Assembly (NCBI RefSeq): GCF_017565425.1 | Contig: NZ_JAGEMK010000005.1 | Location: 124,001 to 188,000 of the forward strand | DNA: 64,000 nucleotides | Direction of reading: 5' to 3' | Origin: Actinotalea soli | GTDB taxonomy: Bacteria > Actinomycetota > Actinomycetes > Actinomycetales > Cellulomonadaceae | Shown: positions 1 to 12,971 of the stretch, piece after piece | Numbering within the stretch: position 1 is the first letter of the stretch | Layout: the number at the start of each line of letters is the position of its first letter | The notes under the pieces: model-generated | What the model was told of the DNA's origin: nothing | The model's database searches: none | What the model saw: only the letters and a program-made list of their open reading frames with translations | Program-made: the position numbers and the translations under genes

Positions 1-393
1 GAAACGGGTGGGCGACTCGACAGCGAAGGTGATGCCCTGCGGGGCCTGCACGACGACCGGGTGGCTGAAGCCGAGGGCGAACTCGAGGTCCGATCCCTTG
101 GCGGTCACGCGGTAGCCGGTCCCGACGATCTCGAGCTTCTTCTCGTAGCCGGCGGTGACGCCGGTGACGAGGTTGGCGAGCAGCGTCCGGGTGAGGCCGT
201 GCAGCGATCGCGACGCACGCTCGTCGTCAGGTCGGGCGACCACGAGGGTGCCGTCCTCCTGCACGACCGTGATCGGCGCGGGGATGGTGTGGGACAGCTG
301 TCCCTTGGGGCCCTTGACGGTCACCGCGGCGCCGTCGATGGTGACGTCCACGCCGGTCGGGACCGGGACGGGGACCTTGCCAATTCGAGACAT
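1..393 (-). CDS. rplF: 50S ribosomal protein L6, 3' end cut by the window edge
   Basis: L6 binds 23S rRNA near the sarcin-ricin loop and helps form the factor-binding site of the large subunit. The visible 131 residues start [19 protein letters not shown], the usual L6 N-terminus, and contain the [10 protein letters not shown] segment of the first L6 fold. The ATG is at 391-393 with a GGAGAG-type ribosome binding site just upstream. It follows rpsH in the spc operon order S14-S8-L6. The C-terminal part lies beyond position 1. Confidence 0.95.
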   Translation of the reverse strand, partial: MSRIGKVPVPVPTGVDVTIDGAAVTVKGPKGQLSHTIPAPITVVQEDGTLVVARPDDERASRSLHGLTRTLLANLVTGVTAGYEKKLEIVGTGYRVTAKGSDLEFALGFSHPVVVQAPQGITFAVESPTRF

Positions 394-416
394 GGTTCTC
401 TCCTCTCGGTCTCGGG

Positions 417-815
417 CTACCAGACGTAGGCGAGGACTTCCCCACCTACGCCCTTCGTGGCGGCCTGCTTGTCGGTCAGGAGGCCGGAGGACGTGGACAG
501 GATCGCCACGCCGAGGCCGCCCAGCACACGGGGCAGGTTGGTCGACTTCGCGTACACACGCAGGCCCGGCTTGGACACGCGGCGCACACCCGCGAGCGAG
601 CGCTCACGGTTCGGGCCGAACTTGAGCTGGATGGTGAGGTTCTTGCCCACCGGCGCGTCCTCGACGCTCCAGCTCGCGATGTAGCCCTCGGCCTGGAGGA
701 TCTCAGCGATGTGAGACTTCAGCTTCGAGAACGGCATCGTCACGGAGTCGTGGTACGCGGAGTTCGCGTTACGCAGACGGGTCAGCATGTCTGCGATCGG
801 GTCGGTCATCGTCAT
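417..815 (-). CDS. rpsH: 30S ribosomal protein S8
   Basis: S8 is a primary 16S rRNA binding protein of the central domain, and in other bacteria it can repress the spc operon. The 132 residues start [17 protein letters not shown] and end [11 protein letters not shown], both typical, and the length is normal for the family. It lies between rpsZ and rplF in standard spc order, with a 67-base spacer upstream. Confidence 0.96.
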   Translation of the reverse strand: MTMTDPIADMLTRLRNANSAYHDSVTMPFSKLKSHIAEILQAEGYIASWSVEDAPVGKNLTIQLKFGPNRERSLAGVRRVSKPGLRVYAKSTNLPRVLGGLGVAILSTSSGLLTDKQAATKGVGGEVLAYVW

Positions 816-882
816 CGGGCTTGTGCCCTTCCTCGCCGGGGTATCCCCGCGCTAGTGCGCAAGGGGACCTGCGACGTAGTTG

Positions 883-1068
883 TTACCAGCTGCTCTTGGT
901 GACGCCGGGAAGCTCACCACGGTGCGCCATCTGGCGCAGGCAGATCCGGCAGAGGCCGAACTTGCGGTAGACCGAGTGCGGACGGCCGCACTTCTGGCAC
1001 CGGGTGTAGGCGCGCACGCTGAACTTGGGCTTGCGTGCCGCCTTCTTGATGAGGGCAGTCTTCGCCAT
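883..1068 (-). CDS. rpsZ: 30S ribosomal protein S14, zinc-binding short form
   Basis: S14 joins the head of the small subunit near S3 and S10. At 61 residues this is the short zinc form. Two CxxC pairs, CQKC and CRIC, are visible and would hold a zinc ion. The C-terminus [15 protein letters not shown] is typical. It starts one base downstream of the rplE stop codon, so the two are probably translationally coupled. Confidence 0.96.
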   Translation of the reverse strand: MAKTALIKKAARKPKFSVRAYTRCQKCGRPHSVYRKFGLCRICLRQMAHRGELPGVTKSSW

Positions 1069-1069
1069 G

Positions 1070-1639
1070 TCAGTTCTCCTTGAAGGGGAAGCCCAGACGG
1101 CGGAGCAGCGAACGGCCCTCGTCGTCGGTGGTCGCGGTCGTCACGATCGTGATGTCCATGCCACGCACCCGGTCGGTCTTGTCGGGGTCGATCTCGTGGA
1201 ACATCACCTGCTCGGTCAGGCCGAAGGTGTAGTTGCCGTGCCCGTCGAACTGCTTGGGCGACAGACCGCGGAAGTCACGGATGCGGGGAAGGGCCAGCGA
1301 GACCAGGCGGTCTGCGAACTCCCACATCCGGTCTCCGCGCAGCGTGACGTGCGCACCGATGGGCATGCCCTCACGGAGCTTGAACTGGGCGATCGACTTG
1401 CGGGCCTTGGTGACCTGGGGCTTCTGCCCCGTGATCGCGGTCAGGTCGCGGATCGCGCCCTCGATCAGCTTGGAGTCCTTGGCGGCGTCCCCGACACCCA
1501 TGTTCACGACGATCTTCGTGAGCCGGGCGACCTGGTTGATGTTCTCGTGGCCGAACTCCTCACGCAGGCCGGGGAGGATCTCCTCGGCGTAGCGCGTCTT
1601 GAGGCGCGGCGCGACCTTGGTCTCAGTCGTGGTGCTCAT
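1070..1639 (-). CDS. rplE: 50S ribosomal protein L5
   Basis: L5 carries 5S rRNA into the central protuberance and contacts the P-site tRNA. The 189 residues include [16 protein letters not shown] and [20 protein letters not shown], which are hallmark L5 segments. An N-terminal [11 protein letters not shown] extension is common in actinomycetes. Its start overlaps the last base of the rplX stop codon. Confidence 0.96.
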   Translation of the reverse strand: MSTTTETKVAPRLKTRYAEEILPGLREEFGHENINQVARLTKIVVNMGVGDAAKDSKLIEGAIRDLTAITGQKPQVTKARKSIAQFKLREGMPIGAHVTLRGDRMWEFADRLVSLALPRIRDFRGLSPKQFDGHGNYTFGLTEQVMFHEIDPDKTDRVRGMDITIVTTATTDDEGRSLLRRLGFPFKEN

Positions 1640-1980
1640 CAGATGTCCTTACCGGAGCGCTTGGCCACGCGGACCCGCACGGTGCGGGTCCGGCCGTCGC
1701 GCTCGATCTCCTCGGTGCGGTACCCGACCCGGGTGCCCTTCTTGGTCTCCGGGTCGACCAGCATGACGTTGCTGACGTGGATGGCGGCCTCGACGGTCTC
1801 GATGCCCCCGGTCCGCGTCCCGCGGCTCGACTGGCCCGCCTTGACGTGCTTGGTCACGCGCTGGACACCCTCGACCACGATGCGGTCGGTCTCCGAGAAG
1901 ACCTCCAGCACGCGGCCCTGCTTGCCCTTGTCGCGGCCCGAGATGACGACGACGAGGTCGCCCTTCTTGATCTTTGCCAT
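1639..1980 (-). CDS. rplX: 50S ribosomal protein L24
   Basis: L24 starts assembly of the large subunit by binding the 5' domain of 23S rRNA. The 113 residues begin [20 protein letters not shown], a KOW motif, and continue with [12 protein letters not shown]. Position and length are normal for spc operons. It sits 2 bases downstream of rplN. Confidence 0.96.
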   Translation of the reverse strand: MAKIKKGDLVVVISGRDKGKQGRVLEVFSETDRIVVEGVQRVTKHVKAGQSSRGTRTGGIETVEAAIHVSNVMLVDPETKKGTRVGYRTEEIERDGRTRTVRVRVAKRSGKDI

Positions 1981-1982
1981 GG

Positions 1983-2351
1983 TCAGAGCACCTCCGGCGC
2001 CAGCGAGATGATCTTCATGAACTTCTTGTCGCGCAGCTCGCGGCCCACCGGGCCGAAGATGCGGGTTCCGCGAGGCTCGCCGTCGCCCTTGAGGATCACG
2101 GCGGCGTTCTCGTCGAACTTGATGTACGAACCGTCGGGCCGACGGCGCTCCTTGGTGGTGCGCACGATGACGGCCTTGACGACGTCGCCCCGCTTGACGT
2201 TTCCGCCCGGGATGGCGTCCTTGACGGTCGCGACGATGACGTCGCCGATACCGGCGTAGCGACGGCCAGATCCGCCGAGAACACGGATGCAGAGAATCTG
2301 CTTCGCTCCCGTGTTGTCGGCGACCTTGAGTCGCGACTCCTGCTGGATCAT
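1983..2351 (-). CDS. rplN: 50S ribosomal protein L14
   Basis: L14 binds 23S rRNA at the subunit interface and touches the ribosome silencing factor site. The 122 residues begin [17 protein letters not shown] and include [16 protein letters not shown], which is invariant in the family. The length is exactly typical. A 115-base spacer separates it from rpsQ; I see no convincing separate promoter there. Confidence 0.97.
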   Translation of the reverse strand: MIQQESRLKVADNTGAKQILCIRVLGGSGRRYAGIGDVIVATVKDAIPGGNVKRGDVVKAVIVRTTKERRRPDGSYIKFDENAAVILKGDGEPRGTRIFGPVGRELRDKKFMKIISLAPEVL

Positions 2352-2466
2352 CTACCTACTCCTGTCGTCTGCTGGTTCTCGCTGCGCTCATCGCTGCGAG
2401 CCTGGCCGAACGGATCGCTGTGGTCGAGCTGCGGACCGGTCGTGGCGCGAGGCCCGATCGGTCGGA

Positions 2467-2766
2467 CTACTTGGCCTTCTCGAGGATCTCCACCACACGC
2501 CAGCGCTTGGTCGCCGACAGCGGACGGGTCTCCATGATGAGGACGAGGTCGCCCGCGCCGGCCGCATTGGCCTCGTCGTGCGCCTTGACCTTGCTCGTGC
2601 GTCGCATGACCTTGCCGTAGAGCGGGTGCTTGACCCGGTCCTCGACCTCGACCACGACGGTCTTGTCCATCTTGTCGCTGACCACGTAGCCGCGCCGCGT
2701 CTTGCGGTACGGCCGGTGCTCGGCCACCGACGCCGCGGCGTCGGTCTTGTTCGTGTCGGTGCTCAT
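2467..2766 (-). CDS. rpsQ: 30S ribosomal protein S17
   Basis: S17 is an OB-fold protein that organises the 5' domain of 16S rRNA. The core [20 protein letters not shown] and [19 protein letters not shown] is canonical. A 20-residue polar N-terminal extension makes it 99 residues, as in related actinomycetes. It is the last gene of the S10-type cluster before rplN. Confidence 0.96.
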   Translation of the reverse strand: MSTDTNKTDAAASVAEHRPYRKTRRGYVVSDKMDKTVVVEVEDRVKHPLYGKVMRRTSKVKAHDEANAAGAGDLVLIMETRPLSATKRWRVVEILEKAK

Positions 2767-2780
2767 CTATGACCTCTCGC

Positions 2781-3023
2781 TCACTCAGCGCTGGCGCTGG
2801 GTGCGGTACGGATGCCGAGCTCGCGCTCGCGCAGGATCGTGTAGATCCGCGCGATGTCGCGACGAACGGCCTTGAGGCGCCCGTGGCTCTCGAGCTGGCC
2901 GGTAGCTGACTGGAAGCGGAGGTTGAACAGCTCCTCCTTGGCCTTCTTCAGCTCGGCGACGAGCGCGTCGTCGTCCATGCCGTCGAGCTCGACCGGAGCA
3001 AGCTCCTTGGAACCGATAGCCAT
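2781..3023 (-). CDS. rpmC: 50S ribosomal protein L29
   Basis: L29 is a helical-hairpin protein at the polypeptide exit tunnel. I start it at the ATG at 3021-3023 ([18 protein letters not shown]), giving 80 residues with the canonical [21 protein letters not shown] longer reading frame to 3170 exists but lies inside rplP and is not credible. The ATG shares one base with the rplP TGA stop, so the two are coupled. Confidence 0.95.
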   Translation of the reverse strand: MAIGSKELAPVELDGMDDDALVAELKKAKEELFNLRFQSATGQLESHGRLKAVRRDIARIYTILRERELGIRTAPSASAE

Positions 3024-3442
3024 CAGCTGCCACCACCCTCGCGAACCACGAAACGGGTCTTCATCGGGAGCTTGTGCATCGCACGACGCATGGCCTCTCG
3101 GGCCAGGGGCTCGGGCACACCCGCGAGCTCGAAGAGCACGCGACCCGGCTTGACGTTGGCGATCCACCACTCGGGGGAACCCTTACCCGAACCCATACGG
3201 GTCTCCGCCGGCTTCTTGGTCAGCGGGCGGTCGGGGTAGATGTTGATCCAGACCTTGCCACCACGCTTGATGTGGCGGGTCATGGCGATACGAGCAGCCT
3301 CGATCTGCCGGTTGGTGACGTAGGCGGGCTCGATGGCCTGGATGCCGTAGTCGCCGAAGGCGATCGTGGTGCCACCCTTGGCCGCGCCGGAGCGCGAGGG
3401 GTGGTGCTGCTTGCGGTGCTTGAGCCTGCGCGGGATCAGCAT
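3023..3442 (-). CDS. rplP: 50S ribosomal protein L16
   Basis: L16 sits near the A site and is needed for tRNA accommodation. The 139 residues start [19 protein letters not shown] and include [20 protein letters not shown], the L16 signature. The start is two bases after the rpsC stop. Confidence 0.97.
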   Translation of the reverse strand: MLIPRRLKHRKQHHPSRSGAAKGGTTIAFGDYGIQAIEPAYVTNRQIEAARIAMTRHIKRGGKVWINIYPDRPLTKKPAETRMGSGKGSPEWWIANVKPGRVLFELAGVPEPLAREAMRRAMHKLPMKTRFVVREGGGS

Positions 3443-3444
3443 GC

Positions 3445-4275
3445 TCAGGCCTCCGTTCCGGACTCGGTCGCCTTCTCGGCGGGCGCGGCTGCAGGAGCCT
3501 CGGTCCCCGCGGCAGGCTGAGCGGGGGCGTCGGACCGCTCGGGACGACGTGCGCCCCCGCGGGCCGGGCGGTCACCACGCGGGCCACCGCGCGGCGAGCG
3601 CGGACCGGCAGCAGCCTGCTCGCGAGCAAACTCCTTCTCGGTCATGTCGCCCTTGTAGATCCAGACCTTCACGCCGATCTGGCCGAAGGTCGTGCGGGCC
3701 TCGAAGGTGCCGAAGTCGATGTTCGCGCGGAGGGTGTGCAGCGGCACGCGCCCCTCGCGGTAGAACTCCGACCGGCTCATCTCGGCGCCGCCGAGGCGGC
3801 CGGCGCACTGCACCCGGATGCCCTTGGCACCGGCGCGGAGGGCGGACTGCATGCCCTTGCGCATCGCACGGCGGAAGGAGACACGGCTCGCCAGCTGCTC
3901 GGCGATGCCCTGCGCGACCAGCTGCGCCTCGATCTCGGCGTTCTTGACCTCGAGGATGTTCAGCTGCACCTGCTTGCCGGTGAGCTTCTCGAGCTCGCCA
4001 CGGATGCGGTCGGCCTCGGCGCCGCGGCGACCGATGACGATCCCGGGGCGGGCGGTGTGGATGTCGACACGGACGCGGTCACGCGTTCGCTCGATCTCGA
4101 CCTTGGCGATACCGGCACGCTCGAGCCCGGTGGACATGAGCTTGCGGATCTGGACGTCCTCGCGGACGTAGTCGCGGTAGCGCTGTCCGGGCTTGGTGCT
4201 GTCGGCGAACCAGCGCGACCGGTGGTCGGTGGTGATGCCGAGGCGGTACCCGTGCGGGTTGACCTTCTGTCCCAC
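3445..4275 (-). CDS. rpsC: 30S ribosomal protein S3
   Basis: S3 lines the mRNA entry channel and has helicase-like activity. The protein starts at a GTG ([20 protein letters not shown]) and contains a KH domain with [19 protein letters not shown]. It is long (276 residues) because of a C-terminal low-complexity Ala/Pro/Arg tail from about residue 215, which is common in actinomycetes. The GTG overlaps the rplV TAG stop by one base. Confidence 0.96.
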   Translation of the reverse strand: MGQKVNPHGYRLGITTDHRSRWFADSTKPGQRYRDYVREDVQIRKLMSTGLERAGIAKVEIERTRDRVRVDIHTARPGIVIGRRGAEADRIRGELEKLTGKQVQLNILEVKNAEIEAQLVAQGIAEQLASRVSFRRAMRKGMQSALRAGAKGIRVQCAGRLGGAEMSRSEFYREGRVPLHTLRANIDFGTFEARTTFGQIGVKVWIYKGDMTEKEFAREQAAAGPRSPRGGPRGDRPARGGARRPERSDAPAQPAAGTEAPAAAPAEKATESGTEA

Positions 4276-4643
4276 TATCGGGTCCTCTCCTTCTTCTCGA
4301 CCGGGGCGACGACCACGGTGATGTGGCTCGTGCGCTTCAGGATCTGGCTGGCCCGCCCCTGGGCGCGGGGCCGGAACCGCTTGAGGGTCGGGCCCTCGTC
4401 CACGTACGCCGCGGAGACCACGAGCGCCGAGGCGTCGAAGGCCTCGTTCGCACGGTCGGCCTTGACCCGGGCGTTCGCGATCGCGCTCTCCACGACCTTG
4501 CGAACCGTCTCGCCAGCGGCCTGCGGCGCGAACTTCAGCGTCGCCACGGCCTCGTCGGCCTGCTTGCCACGGATGAGGTCCACGACGCGCCGGGCCTTCT
4601 GGGGCGTGACACGGACGAACCGCGCCTGCGCCTTGGCTTCCAT
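4275..4643 (-). CDS. rplV: 50S ribosomal protein L22
   Basis: L22 lines the exit tunnel and its loop contacts macrolide binding sites. I start it at the ATG at 4641-4643 ([20 protein letters not shown]), which matches actinomycete L22 N-termini and gives 122 residues. It has an AGGA ribosome binding site 5 bases upstream. A second in-frame ATG at 4668-4670 would add nine residues and also has a plausible binding site, so the start is slightly uncertain. Confidence 0.93.
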   Translation of the reverse strand: MEAKAQARFVRVTPQKARRVVDLIRGKQADEAVATLKFAPQAAGETVRKVVESAIANARVKADRANEAFDASALVVSAAYVDEGPTLKRFRPRAQGRASQILKRTSHITVVVAPVEKKERTR

Positions 4644-4710
4644 TGCTGTCCTGCCTTCTTCTGTCGTCATGGGAAGTCCTTCCCGCACTTGTCCTCGTCG
4701 CGACCGGAGG

Positions 4711-4992
4711 TCAGCGACGACGACCCTTGCGGTCGTCCTTCTCGTGGCCGCGGAAGGTCCGCGTCGGGGCGAACTCGCCGAGCTTGTGGCCAACCATCGA
4801 CTCGGTCACGAAGACCGGGACGTGCTTGCGGCCGTCGTGCACGGCAAGGGTGTGGCCCAGGAAATCGGGCGTGATCATCGAACGACGGGACCAGGTCTTG
4901 ATGACCGTCTTGGTGCCCTTCTCGTTCTGGACATCCACCTTCTTCTGCAGGTGGTCGTCCACGAAGGGGCCCTTCTTCAGGCTGCGTGGCAT
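4711..4992 (-). CDS. rpsS: 30S ribosomal protein S19
   Basis: S19 is a head protein that contacts the A-site tRNA and S13. The 93 residues begin [20 protein letters not shown] and include [15 protein letters not shown], which is canonical. It lies between rplB and rplV in S10 operon order. Confidence 0.97.
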   Translation of the reverse strand: MPRSLKKGPFVDDHLQKKVDVQNEKGTKTVIKTWSRRSMITPDFLGHTLAVHDGRKHVPVFVTESMVGHKLGEFAPTRTFRGHEKDDRKGRRR

Positions 4993-5007
4993 CTGTCAGG
5001 CTCCTTC

Positions 5008-5850
5008 TCAGCGCTTCTTGTTCTTGCCGGAACGGCGACGACGGACGATGAGCTTGTCGCTCGGCTTGTTCGGGCGACGCGTGCGGCCCTCGGCCTGTCC
5101 CCAGGGGCTGACCGGGTGGCGACCACCCGAGGTCTTGCCCTCACCGCCTCCGTGGGGGTGGTCGATCGGGTTCATCGCGACACCGCGGACGGAGGGACGC
5201 TTGCCCTTCCAGCGCATCCGGCCGGCCTTGCCCCAGTTGATGTTCGACTGCTCGGCGTTGCCGACCTCGCCGACCGTCGCGCGGCAGCGCAGGTCGACGT
5301 TGCGGATCTCGCCCGAGGGCAGCCGCAGCTGGGCGTAGGGCCCGTCCTTGGCGACCAGCTGGACCGAGGCACCCGCCGAGCGGGCCATCTTGGCCCCGCC
5401 GCCGGGCCGCAGCTCGACGGCGTGGATGACCGTACCGGTCGGGATGTTGCGCAGCGGGAGGTTGTTGCCGGGCTTGATGTCGGCGCCGGCACCGTTCTCG
5501 ATCATGTCGCCCTGCGACAGACGGTTCGGCGCGATGATGTAGCGCTTCTCCCCGTCGGCGTAGTGCAGGAGCGCGATGCGCGCGGTGCGGTTGGGGTCGT
5601 ACTCGATGTGAGCGACCTTGGCCGGCACGCCGTCCTTGTCGTGGCGACGGAAGTCGATCACCCGGTAGGCGCGCTTGTGGCCCCCACCCTGGTGACGCAT
5701 CGTCACGCGGCCGGTGCTGTTGCGTCCACCGGTCTTGTGCAGCGGGCGCACCAGCGACTTCTCGGGCTCGGAGCGCGTGATCTCGACGAAGTCGGCGACG
5801 CTCGAGCCGCGGCGCCCGGGCGTCGTCGGCTTGTACTTACGGATTCCCAT
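5008..5850 (-). CDS. rplB: 50S ribosomal protein L2
   Basis: L2 supports peptidyl transfer and subunit joining. The 280 residues begin [20 protein letters not shown] and include [20 protein letters not shown], which contains the conserved histidine near the peptidyl transferase centre. Length and neighbours are standard. Confidence 0.97.
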   Translation of the reverse strand: MGIRKYKPTTPGRRGSSVADFVEITRSEPEKSLVRPLHKTGGRNSTGRVTMRHQGGGHKRAYRVIDFRRHDKDGVPAKVAHIEYDPNRTARIALLHYADGEKRYIIAPNRLSQGDMIENGAGADIKPGNNLPLRNIPTGTVIHAVELRPGGGAKMARSAGASVQLVAKDGPYAQLRLPSGEIRNVDLRCRATVGEVGNAEQSNINWGKAGRMRWKGKRPSVRGVAMNPIDHPHGGGEGKTSGGRHPVSPWGQAEGRTRRPNKPSDKLIVRRRRSGKNKKR

Positions 5851-5886
5851 GGAGGTCAGTCCTCAATCTGTCTCGTCGGTCCGGCC

Positions 5887-6189
5887 TCAGCCGACCGGTC
5901 CGCCGAAGATGTCGATGGTGCCCTCGCGCAGCGTGATGATCGCGCGCTTGGTGTCCTTGCGCTTGCCCAGGCCGAACCGCGTCCGCCGCGACTTGCCCTT
6001 GCGGTTGATCGTGTTGACCGAGGCGACCTTCACACCGAAGACCTGCTCGACCGCGATCTTGATCTCGGTCTTGTTCGCCCGAGGGTCCACCACGAAGGTG
6101 TACTTGCCCTCGTCGAGGAGCCCGTAGCTCTTCTCGGAGACGACCGGCGAGACGAGGATGTCGCGCGGGTCCTTGTTCACGGTGGTCAC
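5887..6189 (-). CDS. rplW: 50S ribosomal protein L23
   Basis: L23 is at the tunnel exit and docks trigger factor and the signal recognition particle. It starts at a GTG ([20 protein letters not shown]) and is 100 residues long. The GTG overlaps the rplD TGA (GTGA), implying translational coupling. Confidence 0.96.
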   Translation of the reverse strand: MTTVNKDPRDILVSPVVSEKSYGLLDEGKYTFVVDPRANKTEIKIAVEQVFGVKVASVNTINRKGKSRRTRFGLGKRKDTKRAIITLREGTIDIFGGPVG

Positions 6190-6884
6190 TTGGTCTCCTC
6201 CGTGTCGAGGACGGACGCCTCGGTCGAGGTGGCGACACCCTTGGCACCGCGGCCGGCAGGCCGGGTCAGGAACGCGTCGAGCGCGCCCCGGGTGAACACG
6301 ACGTCGTCAGAGACGAGCACGTCGTAGGTGTTGAGCTGGTCGGCGAGCAGCAGGTGCACCTGCTCGACGTTGCGCAGCGACTTCCACGTGAGGTCGTCGC
6401 CCCGCTCGAGGACGACCAGCACGTGCCGACGCGGCGACAGGGTCGCGAGGGTCGAGACGGCCGTGCGGGTCGAGGGCGCGCCGTCCACGGCGAAGCCATC
6501 GACGACATGCACGCGGCCGGCGCGTGCCCGGTCCGAGAGGGCCCCGCGCAGGGCGGCAGCCTTCATCTTCTTCGGGGTGCGCTGGCTGTAGTCGCGCGGC
6601 TGCGGTCCGTGGACCGTACCGCCGCCGGCGAACTGAGGAGCGCGGGTCGAGCCCTGGCGGGCGCGGCCGGTGCCCTTCTGCTTGTAGGGCTTCTTGCCGC
6701 CACCACGGACCTCACCACGGGTCTTCGTGGAGTGCGTGCCCTGCCGCGCGGCGGCGAGCTGTGCCACGACGACCTGGTGGATCAGCGGAACGTTGGTCTG
6801 GACGTCGAACACCTCGGCGGGAAGCTCGGCGGTGCCGGACTTCTTGCCCTTGGCGTCCAGGACGTCGACGGTCAGCGTGCTCAT
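6186..6884 (-). CDS. rplD: 50S ribosomal protein L4
   Basis: L4 reaches into the exit tunnel; in enterobacteria it also autoregulates the S10 operon. I start it at the ATG at 6882-6884 ([20 protein letters not shown]), giving 232 residues. The tunnel loop [20 protein letters not shown] is intact. The upstream reading frame to 7478 is a shadow inside rplC and is discarded. Confidence 0.95.
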   Translation of the reverse strand: MSTLTVDVLDAKGKKSGTAELPAEVFDVQTNVPLIHQVVVAQLAAARQGTHSTKTRGEVRGGGKKPYKQKGTGRARQGSTRAPQFAGGGTVHGPQPRDYSQRTPKKMKAAALRGALSDRARAGRVHVVDGFAVDGAPSTRTAVSTLATLSPRRHVLVVLERGDDLTWKSLRNVEQVHLLLADQLNTYDVLVSDDVVFTRGALDAFLTRPAGRGAKGVATSTEASVLDTEETK

Positions 6885-6886
6885 GC

Positions 6887-7549
6887 TCACGCCCCCTTCA
6901 CGGCGGAACGCACCAGGACGACGCCACCCTTGGGGCCGGGGACGGCGCCCTTGACGAGCAGCAGACCCCTCTCGGCGTCGACCGCGTGCACGGTCAGATT
7001 CTGGGTCGTCTGGCGCTCGTGGCCCATCCGACCGGCCATCCGCATGCCCTTGAAGACTCGCGACGGCGTCGAGGCGCCACCGATCGAGCCGGCCTTGCGG
7101 TGGTTGCGGTGCGCACCGTGGGAAGCGCCGACGCCGGAGAAGCCGTGACGCTTCATCACACCGGCGGTGCCCTTGCCCTTGGTGGTGCCCGAGACGTCGA
7201 CGGTCTGCCCGGCCGCGAAGGCCTCGGCGGTGATCTCCTGGCCGAGGGCGTACTCGGCGGAGTCCGGCGTCCGGACCTCGGCCACGTGACGGCGCGGCGT
7301 GACGCCGGCCTTCTCGAAGTGGCCCTTGAGGGGCTGCGTGACCTTGCGCGGGTCGATCTGGCCGTAGGCCAGCTGGACCGCGGCGTAGCCGTCGACGTCC
7401 TCGGTCCGCACCTGCGTCACCACGTTGGTGCCCACCTGGACGACCGTGACGGGGACGAGGCGGCCTGCCTCGTCCCACACCTGGGTCATTCCCAGCTTGG
7501 TACCGAGCGCGGCCGTGATCGGCTTGGCGTTCTGGGGAAGCGTGGTCAT
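6887..7549 (-). CDS. rplC: 50S ribosomal protein L3
   Basis: L3 is an early assembly protein near the peptidyl transferase centre. The 220 residues include [20 protein letters not shown] near the N-terminus and the [19 protein letters not shown] loop. Two bases separate it from rplD. Confidence 0.96.
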   Translation of the reverse strand: MTTLPQNAKPITAALGTKLGMTQVWDEAGRLVPVTVVQVGTNVVTQVRTEDVDGYAAVQLAYGQIDPRKVTQPLKGHFEKAGVTPRRHVAEVRTPDSAEYALGQEITAEAFAAGQTVDVSGTTKGKGTAGVMKRHGFSGVGASHGAHRNHRKAGSIGGASTPSRVFKGMRMAGRMGHERQTTQNLTVHAVDAERGLLLVKGAVPGPKGGVVLVRSAVKGA

Positions 7550-7568
7550 CGTGATCTCCTCGCCAGCC

Positions 7569-7877
7569 TCAGAGCTTGATCTCGATGTTCACGTCCGCGG
7601 GCAGGTCGAGTCGCATGAGCGAGTCGACCGCCTTCGGCGTGGGATCGATGATGTCGATGAGGCGCTTGTGCGTGCGCATCTCGAAGTGCTCGCGGCTGTC
7701 CTTGTACTTGTGAGGCGACCGGATGACGCAGAACACGTTCTTCTCCGTCGGCAGCGGCACCGGACCCACGACCGTTGCACCAGCGCGCGTCACCGTGTCG
7801 ACGATCCTGCGCGCCGAGCTGTCGATGACCTCGTGGTCGTAGGACTTGAGCCGGATGCGGATCTTCTGTCCCGCCAT
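7569..7877 (-). CDS. rpsJ: 30S ribosomal protein S10, first gene of the S10 operon
   Basis: S10 (NusE) is a head protein and also partners NusB and NusG in transcription antitermination. I start it at the ATG at 7875-7877 ([20 protein letters not shown]), giving the standard 102 residues; longer upstream frames have no homology. It is followed by rplC after 19 bases and preceded by a 395-base gene-free stretch holding its promoter and leader. Confidence 0.96.
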   Translation of the reverse strand: MAGQKIRIRLKSYDHEVIDSSARRIVDTVTRAGATVVGPVPLPTEKNVFCVIRSPHKYKDSREHFEMRTHKRLIDIIDPTPKAVDSLMRLDLPADVNIEIKL

Positions 7878-7916
7878 GGCGTCGTCTGACTCTCTCTCTC
7901 GAACCGCTAGCTGTCC

Positions 7917-7941
7917 GACCCCCGCACTCGGGCGTGTCGCC
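7917..7941 (-). promoter_or_regulatory. Conserved leader element, copy 1 (rpsJ leader)
   Basis: A 25-base stretch on the minus strand, 40-64 bases upstream of the rpsJ ATG, matches the element at 12688-12712 in the rpsL leader at 24 of 25 positions. It can fold into a small hairpin (ACGCCCG, loop RGTG, CGGGGGT, with one G-G mismatch), and the single difference falls in the loop. The function is unknown; it could be a shared regulatory RNA motif of the two ribosomal operons. Confidence 0.55.
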
Positions 7942-8131
7942 TGTTGCGACATACTCTGGCGCTGCGCACCGTGAGGCGCGAGGTCGTTGGATGCTGTGTG
8001 AACCGCCCCGCCCGAAGGCGAGTGCCGGTCCTCAACGTCTGTCGTACGTGGCTGCCGGCCTGTCTCAGCGCGTCCTCGTCGGCGCTCATCGAGCGCACGG
8101 TCGAGACGTGCCGGTACCGGGCAACCTGAAC

Positions 8132-8161
8132 AGTGTGCCAGACACCCGCGTGGATTACCAA
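8132..8161 (-). promoter_or_regulatory. Candidate promoter of the S10 operon
   Basis: On the minus strand, TTGGTA (8156-8161) is followed 18 bases later by CACACT (8132-8137), a fair sigma-70-type pair. It would give a leader of roughly 250 bases before rpsJ. The rest of the 7878-8230 gap holds the conserved leader element and no gene I can support. Confidence 0.4.
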
Positions 8162-8230
8162 TCGCGGGCGCCGTGACCACCCGGCCCTCCCCTGGGCCGC
8201 CGTGACGACGGCCAGCGCGAGGAGGACATG

Positions 8231-8267
8231 CCGAGGGCCCGGACGCCTGAGGCGTCCGGGCCCTCGG
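8231..8267 (-). terminator. Hairpin terminator downstream of tuf
   Basis: A perfect 17-base-pair stem (arms 8231-8247 and 8251-8267) with a 3-base loop begins 5 bases after the tuf stop codon. It is very GC rich and has no long U tract, like most terminators in this window. Confidence 0.85.
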
Positions 8268-8272
8268 TCAGA

Positions 8273-9463
<1,191 letters not shown>

Positions 9464-9576
9464 TGGGGTCCTCCTCGGACTCGGGGTAGTGGTACCGATC
9501 TCCGCAGCTGCCGGTTGGCCGCTGCGGGATGCGGCTGTCTACAGGTTGATGGTTACTGGTGGGTCGACCTGTGGGA

Positions 9577-11679
<2,103 letters not shown>

Positions 11680-11733
11680 GGTGTGAAGCCCTTCGTCGGT
11701 CTGCAGTCCAGGAGGCGCCGGGAAGACGCCGGA

Positions 11734-12204
11734 TTACCAGCGGTAGTGCGCGAAGGCCTTGTTCGACTCGGCCATCTTGTGCATGTCCTCACGACGCTTG
11801 ACCGCGGCACCGAGGCCGTTGCTCGCGTCGAGGATCTCGTTCATGAGGCGCTCGGTCATCGTCTTCTCGCGACGCGCGCGGGAGAAGTCGACGAGCCAGC
11901 GCAGCGCGAGGGTCGTCGAGCGCACGGGACGCACCTCGACCGGCACCTGGTAGGTCGCGCCACCGACACGGCGGGACTTGACCTCGAGGGCGGGACGGAC
12001 GTTCTCGAGCGAACGCTTGAGGACGACGACGGGGTCGCTGCCGGTCTTGTCACGGACGCCCTCGAGGGCGCCGTAGACGATCGCCTCGGCGACGGACTTC
12101 TTGCCGTCCTGCAGGACCTTGTTGATCAGCTGGGTGACGACCGGCGATCCGTAGACCGGGTCGATGATGAGCGGCCGCTTCGGGGCCGGGCCCTTGCGAG
12201 GCAT
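11734..12204 (-). CDS. rpsG: 30S ribosomal protein S7
   Basis: S7 nucleates assembly of the small-subunit head. I start it at the ATG at 12202-12204 ([20 protein letters not shown]), giving 156 residues with the canonical [20 protein letters not shown] end. The ATG shares one base with the rpsL TGA stop, so translation is coupled. Confidence 0.97.
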   Translation of the reverse strand: MPRKGPAPKRPLIIDPVYGSPVVTQLINKVLQDGKKSVAEAIVYGALEGVRDKTGSDPVVVLKRSLENVRPALEVKSRRVGGATYQVPVEVRPVRSTTLALRWLVDFSRARREKTMTERLMNEILDASNGLGAAVKRREDMHKMAESNKAFAHYRW

Positions 12205-12578
12205 CAGCTCTTCTCCTTCTTGGCGCCGTAGCGGCTGCGGGCCTGCTTGCGACCCTTGACACCCTGGGTGTCGAGGGCGCCGCGGACGATCTTGTAACGG
12301 ACGCCGGGGAGGTCCTTCACCCGGCCGCCGCGCACGAGCACGATGGAGTGCTCCTGGAGGTTGTGACCGACGCCGGGGATGTACGCGGTGACCTCGATCT
12401 GGCTCGAGAGGCGCACGCGAGCGACCTTCCGCAGGGCGGAGTTCGGCTTCTTCGGCGTGGTGGTGTAGACGCGGGTGCACACACCGCGCCGCTGCGGGCT
12501 GCCCTTGAGGGCCGGCGTCTTGGACGACGTCTGCTTGGACGTCCGTCCCTTGCGCACGAGCTGCTGAATCGTGGGCAC
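12204..12578 (-). CDS. rpsL: 30S ribosomal protein S12
   Basis: S12 is at the decoding centre and is the target of streptomycin-resistance mutations. The 124 residues start [20 protein letters not shown] and contain [18 protein letters not shown] and [11 protein letters not shown], both wild type by eye. It is the first gene of the str operon, with a leader of about 280 bases. Confidence 0.98.
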   Translation of the reverse strand: MPTIQQLVRKGRTSKQTSSKTPALKGSPQRRGVCTRVYTTTPKKPNSALRKVARVRLSSQIEVTAYIPGVGHNLQEHSIVLVRGGRVKDLPGVRYKIVRGALDTQGVKGRKQARSRYGAKKEKS

Positions 12579-12687
12579 TGCATCTCCGTGTCTGCTCGGT
12601 ACTGCTCGTCTGGTCGACCGGCGGTTGACCGGTCAGGAGGGCCGACTGGTGCCGACCCTGGGATCTTTCGTCCCCGCCGCCGGGCTC

Positions 12688-12712
12688 GACCCCCGCACCC
12701 GGGCGTGTCGCC
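12688..12712 (-). promoter_or_regulatory. Conserved leader element, copy 2 (rpsL leader)
   Basis: This copy differs at one base from the element at 7917-7941 and lies 110-134 bases upstream of the rpsL ATG, inside the predicted transcript. The hairpin-forming bases are conserved. No gene is supportable in the rest of the 12579-12868 leader. Confidence 0.55.
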
Positions 12713-12868
12713 CCGTCCTGAGCACGGCGCCGTCCGCCTGTTCGGGGCGGAGGAGCCGTGCGACGGCGGGTCGAGCACCCGGCACAGCGTCGCATGGGCC
12801 GACCCCGAGGGGCTGACGCTCCGTCGCTGTGCGCGCACGAGGGCCCGACGGCGCGGGCACAGGGACTT

Positions 12869-12898
12869 ACGTTACCCGGCGATCCGTCACACCGTCAA
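12869..12898 (-). promoter_or_regulatory. Promoter of the str operon
   Basis: On the minus strand TTGACG (12893-12898), an 18-base spacer and TAACGT (12869-12874) form a good housekeeping promoter. It lies between the rpoC terminator and rpsL, so the str operon can be transcribed independently of rpoBC. Confidence 0.7.
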
Positions 12899-12916
12899 AG
12901 CGTGGCGGGCCAGGAC

Positions 12917-12954
12917 GCCTCGAGGGGCCCACCGTGCGGTGGGCCCCTCGAGGC
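12917..12954 (-). terminator. Hairpin terminator of rpoBC
   Basis: A perfect 17-base-pair stem (12917-12933 with 12938-12954) and 4-base loop lie 18 bases past the rpoC stop codon. Confidence 0.85.
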
Positions 12955-12971
12955 AGGTCACGACGTCCGGG

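Noticed and set aside
4644-4670. Nine-residue longer start for rplV
   Set aside because: It has a possible binding site, but the shorter start matches known actinomycete L22 N-termini better.
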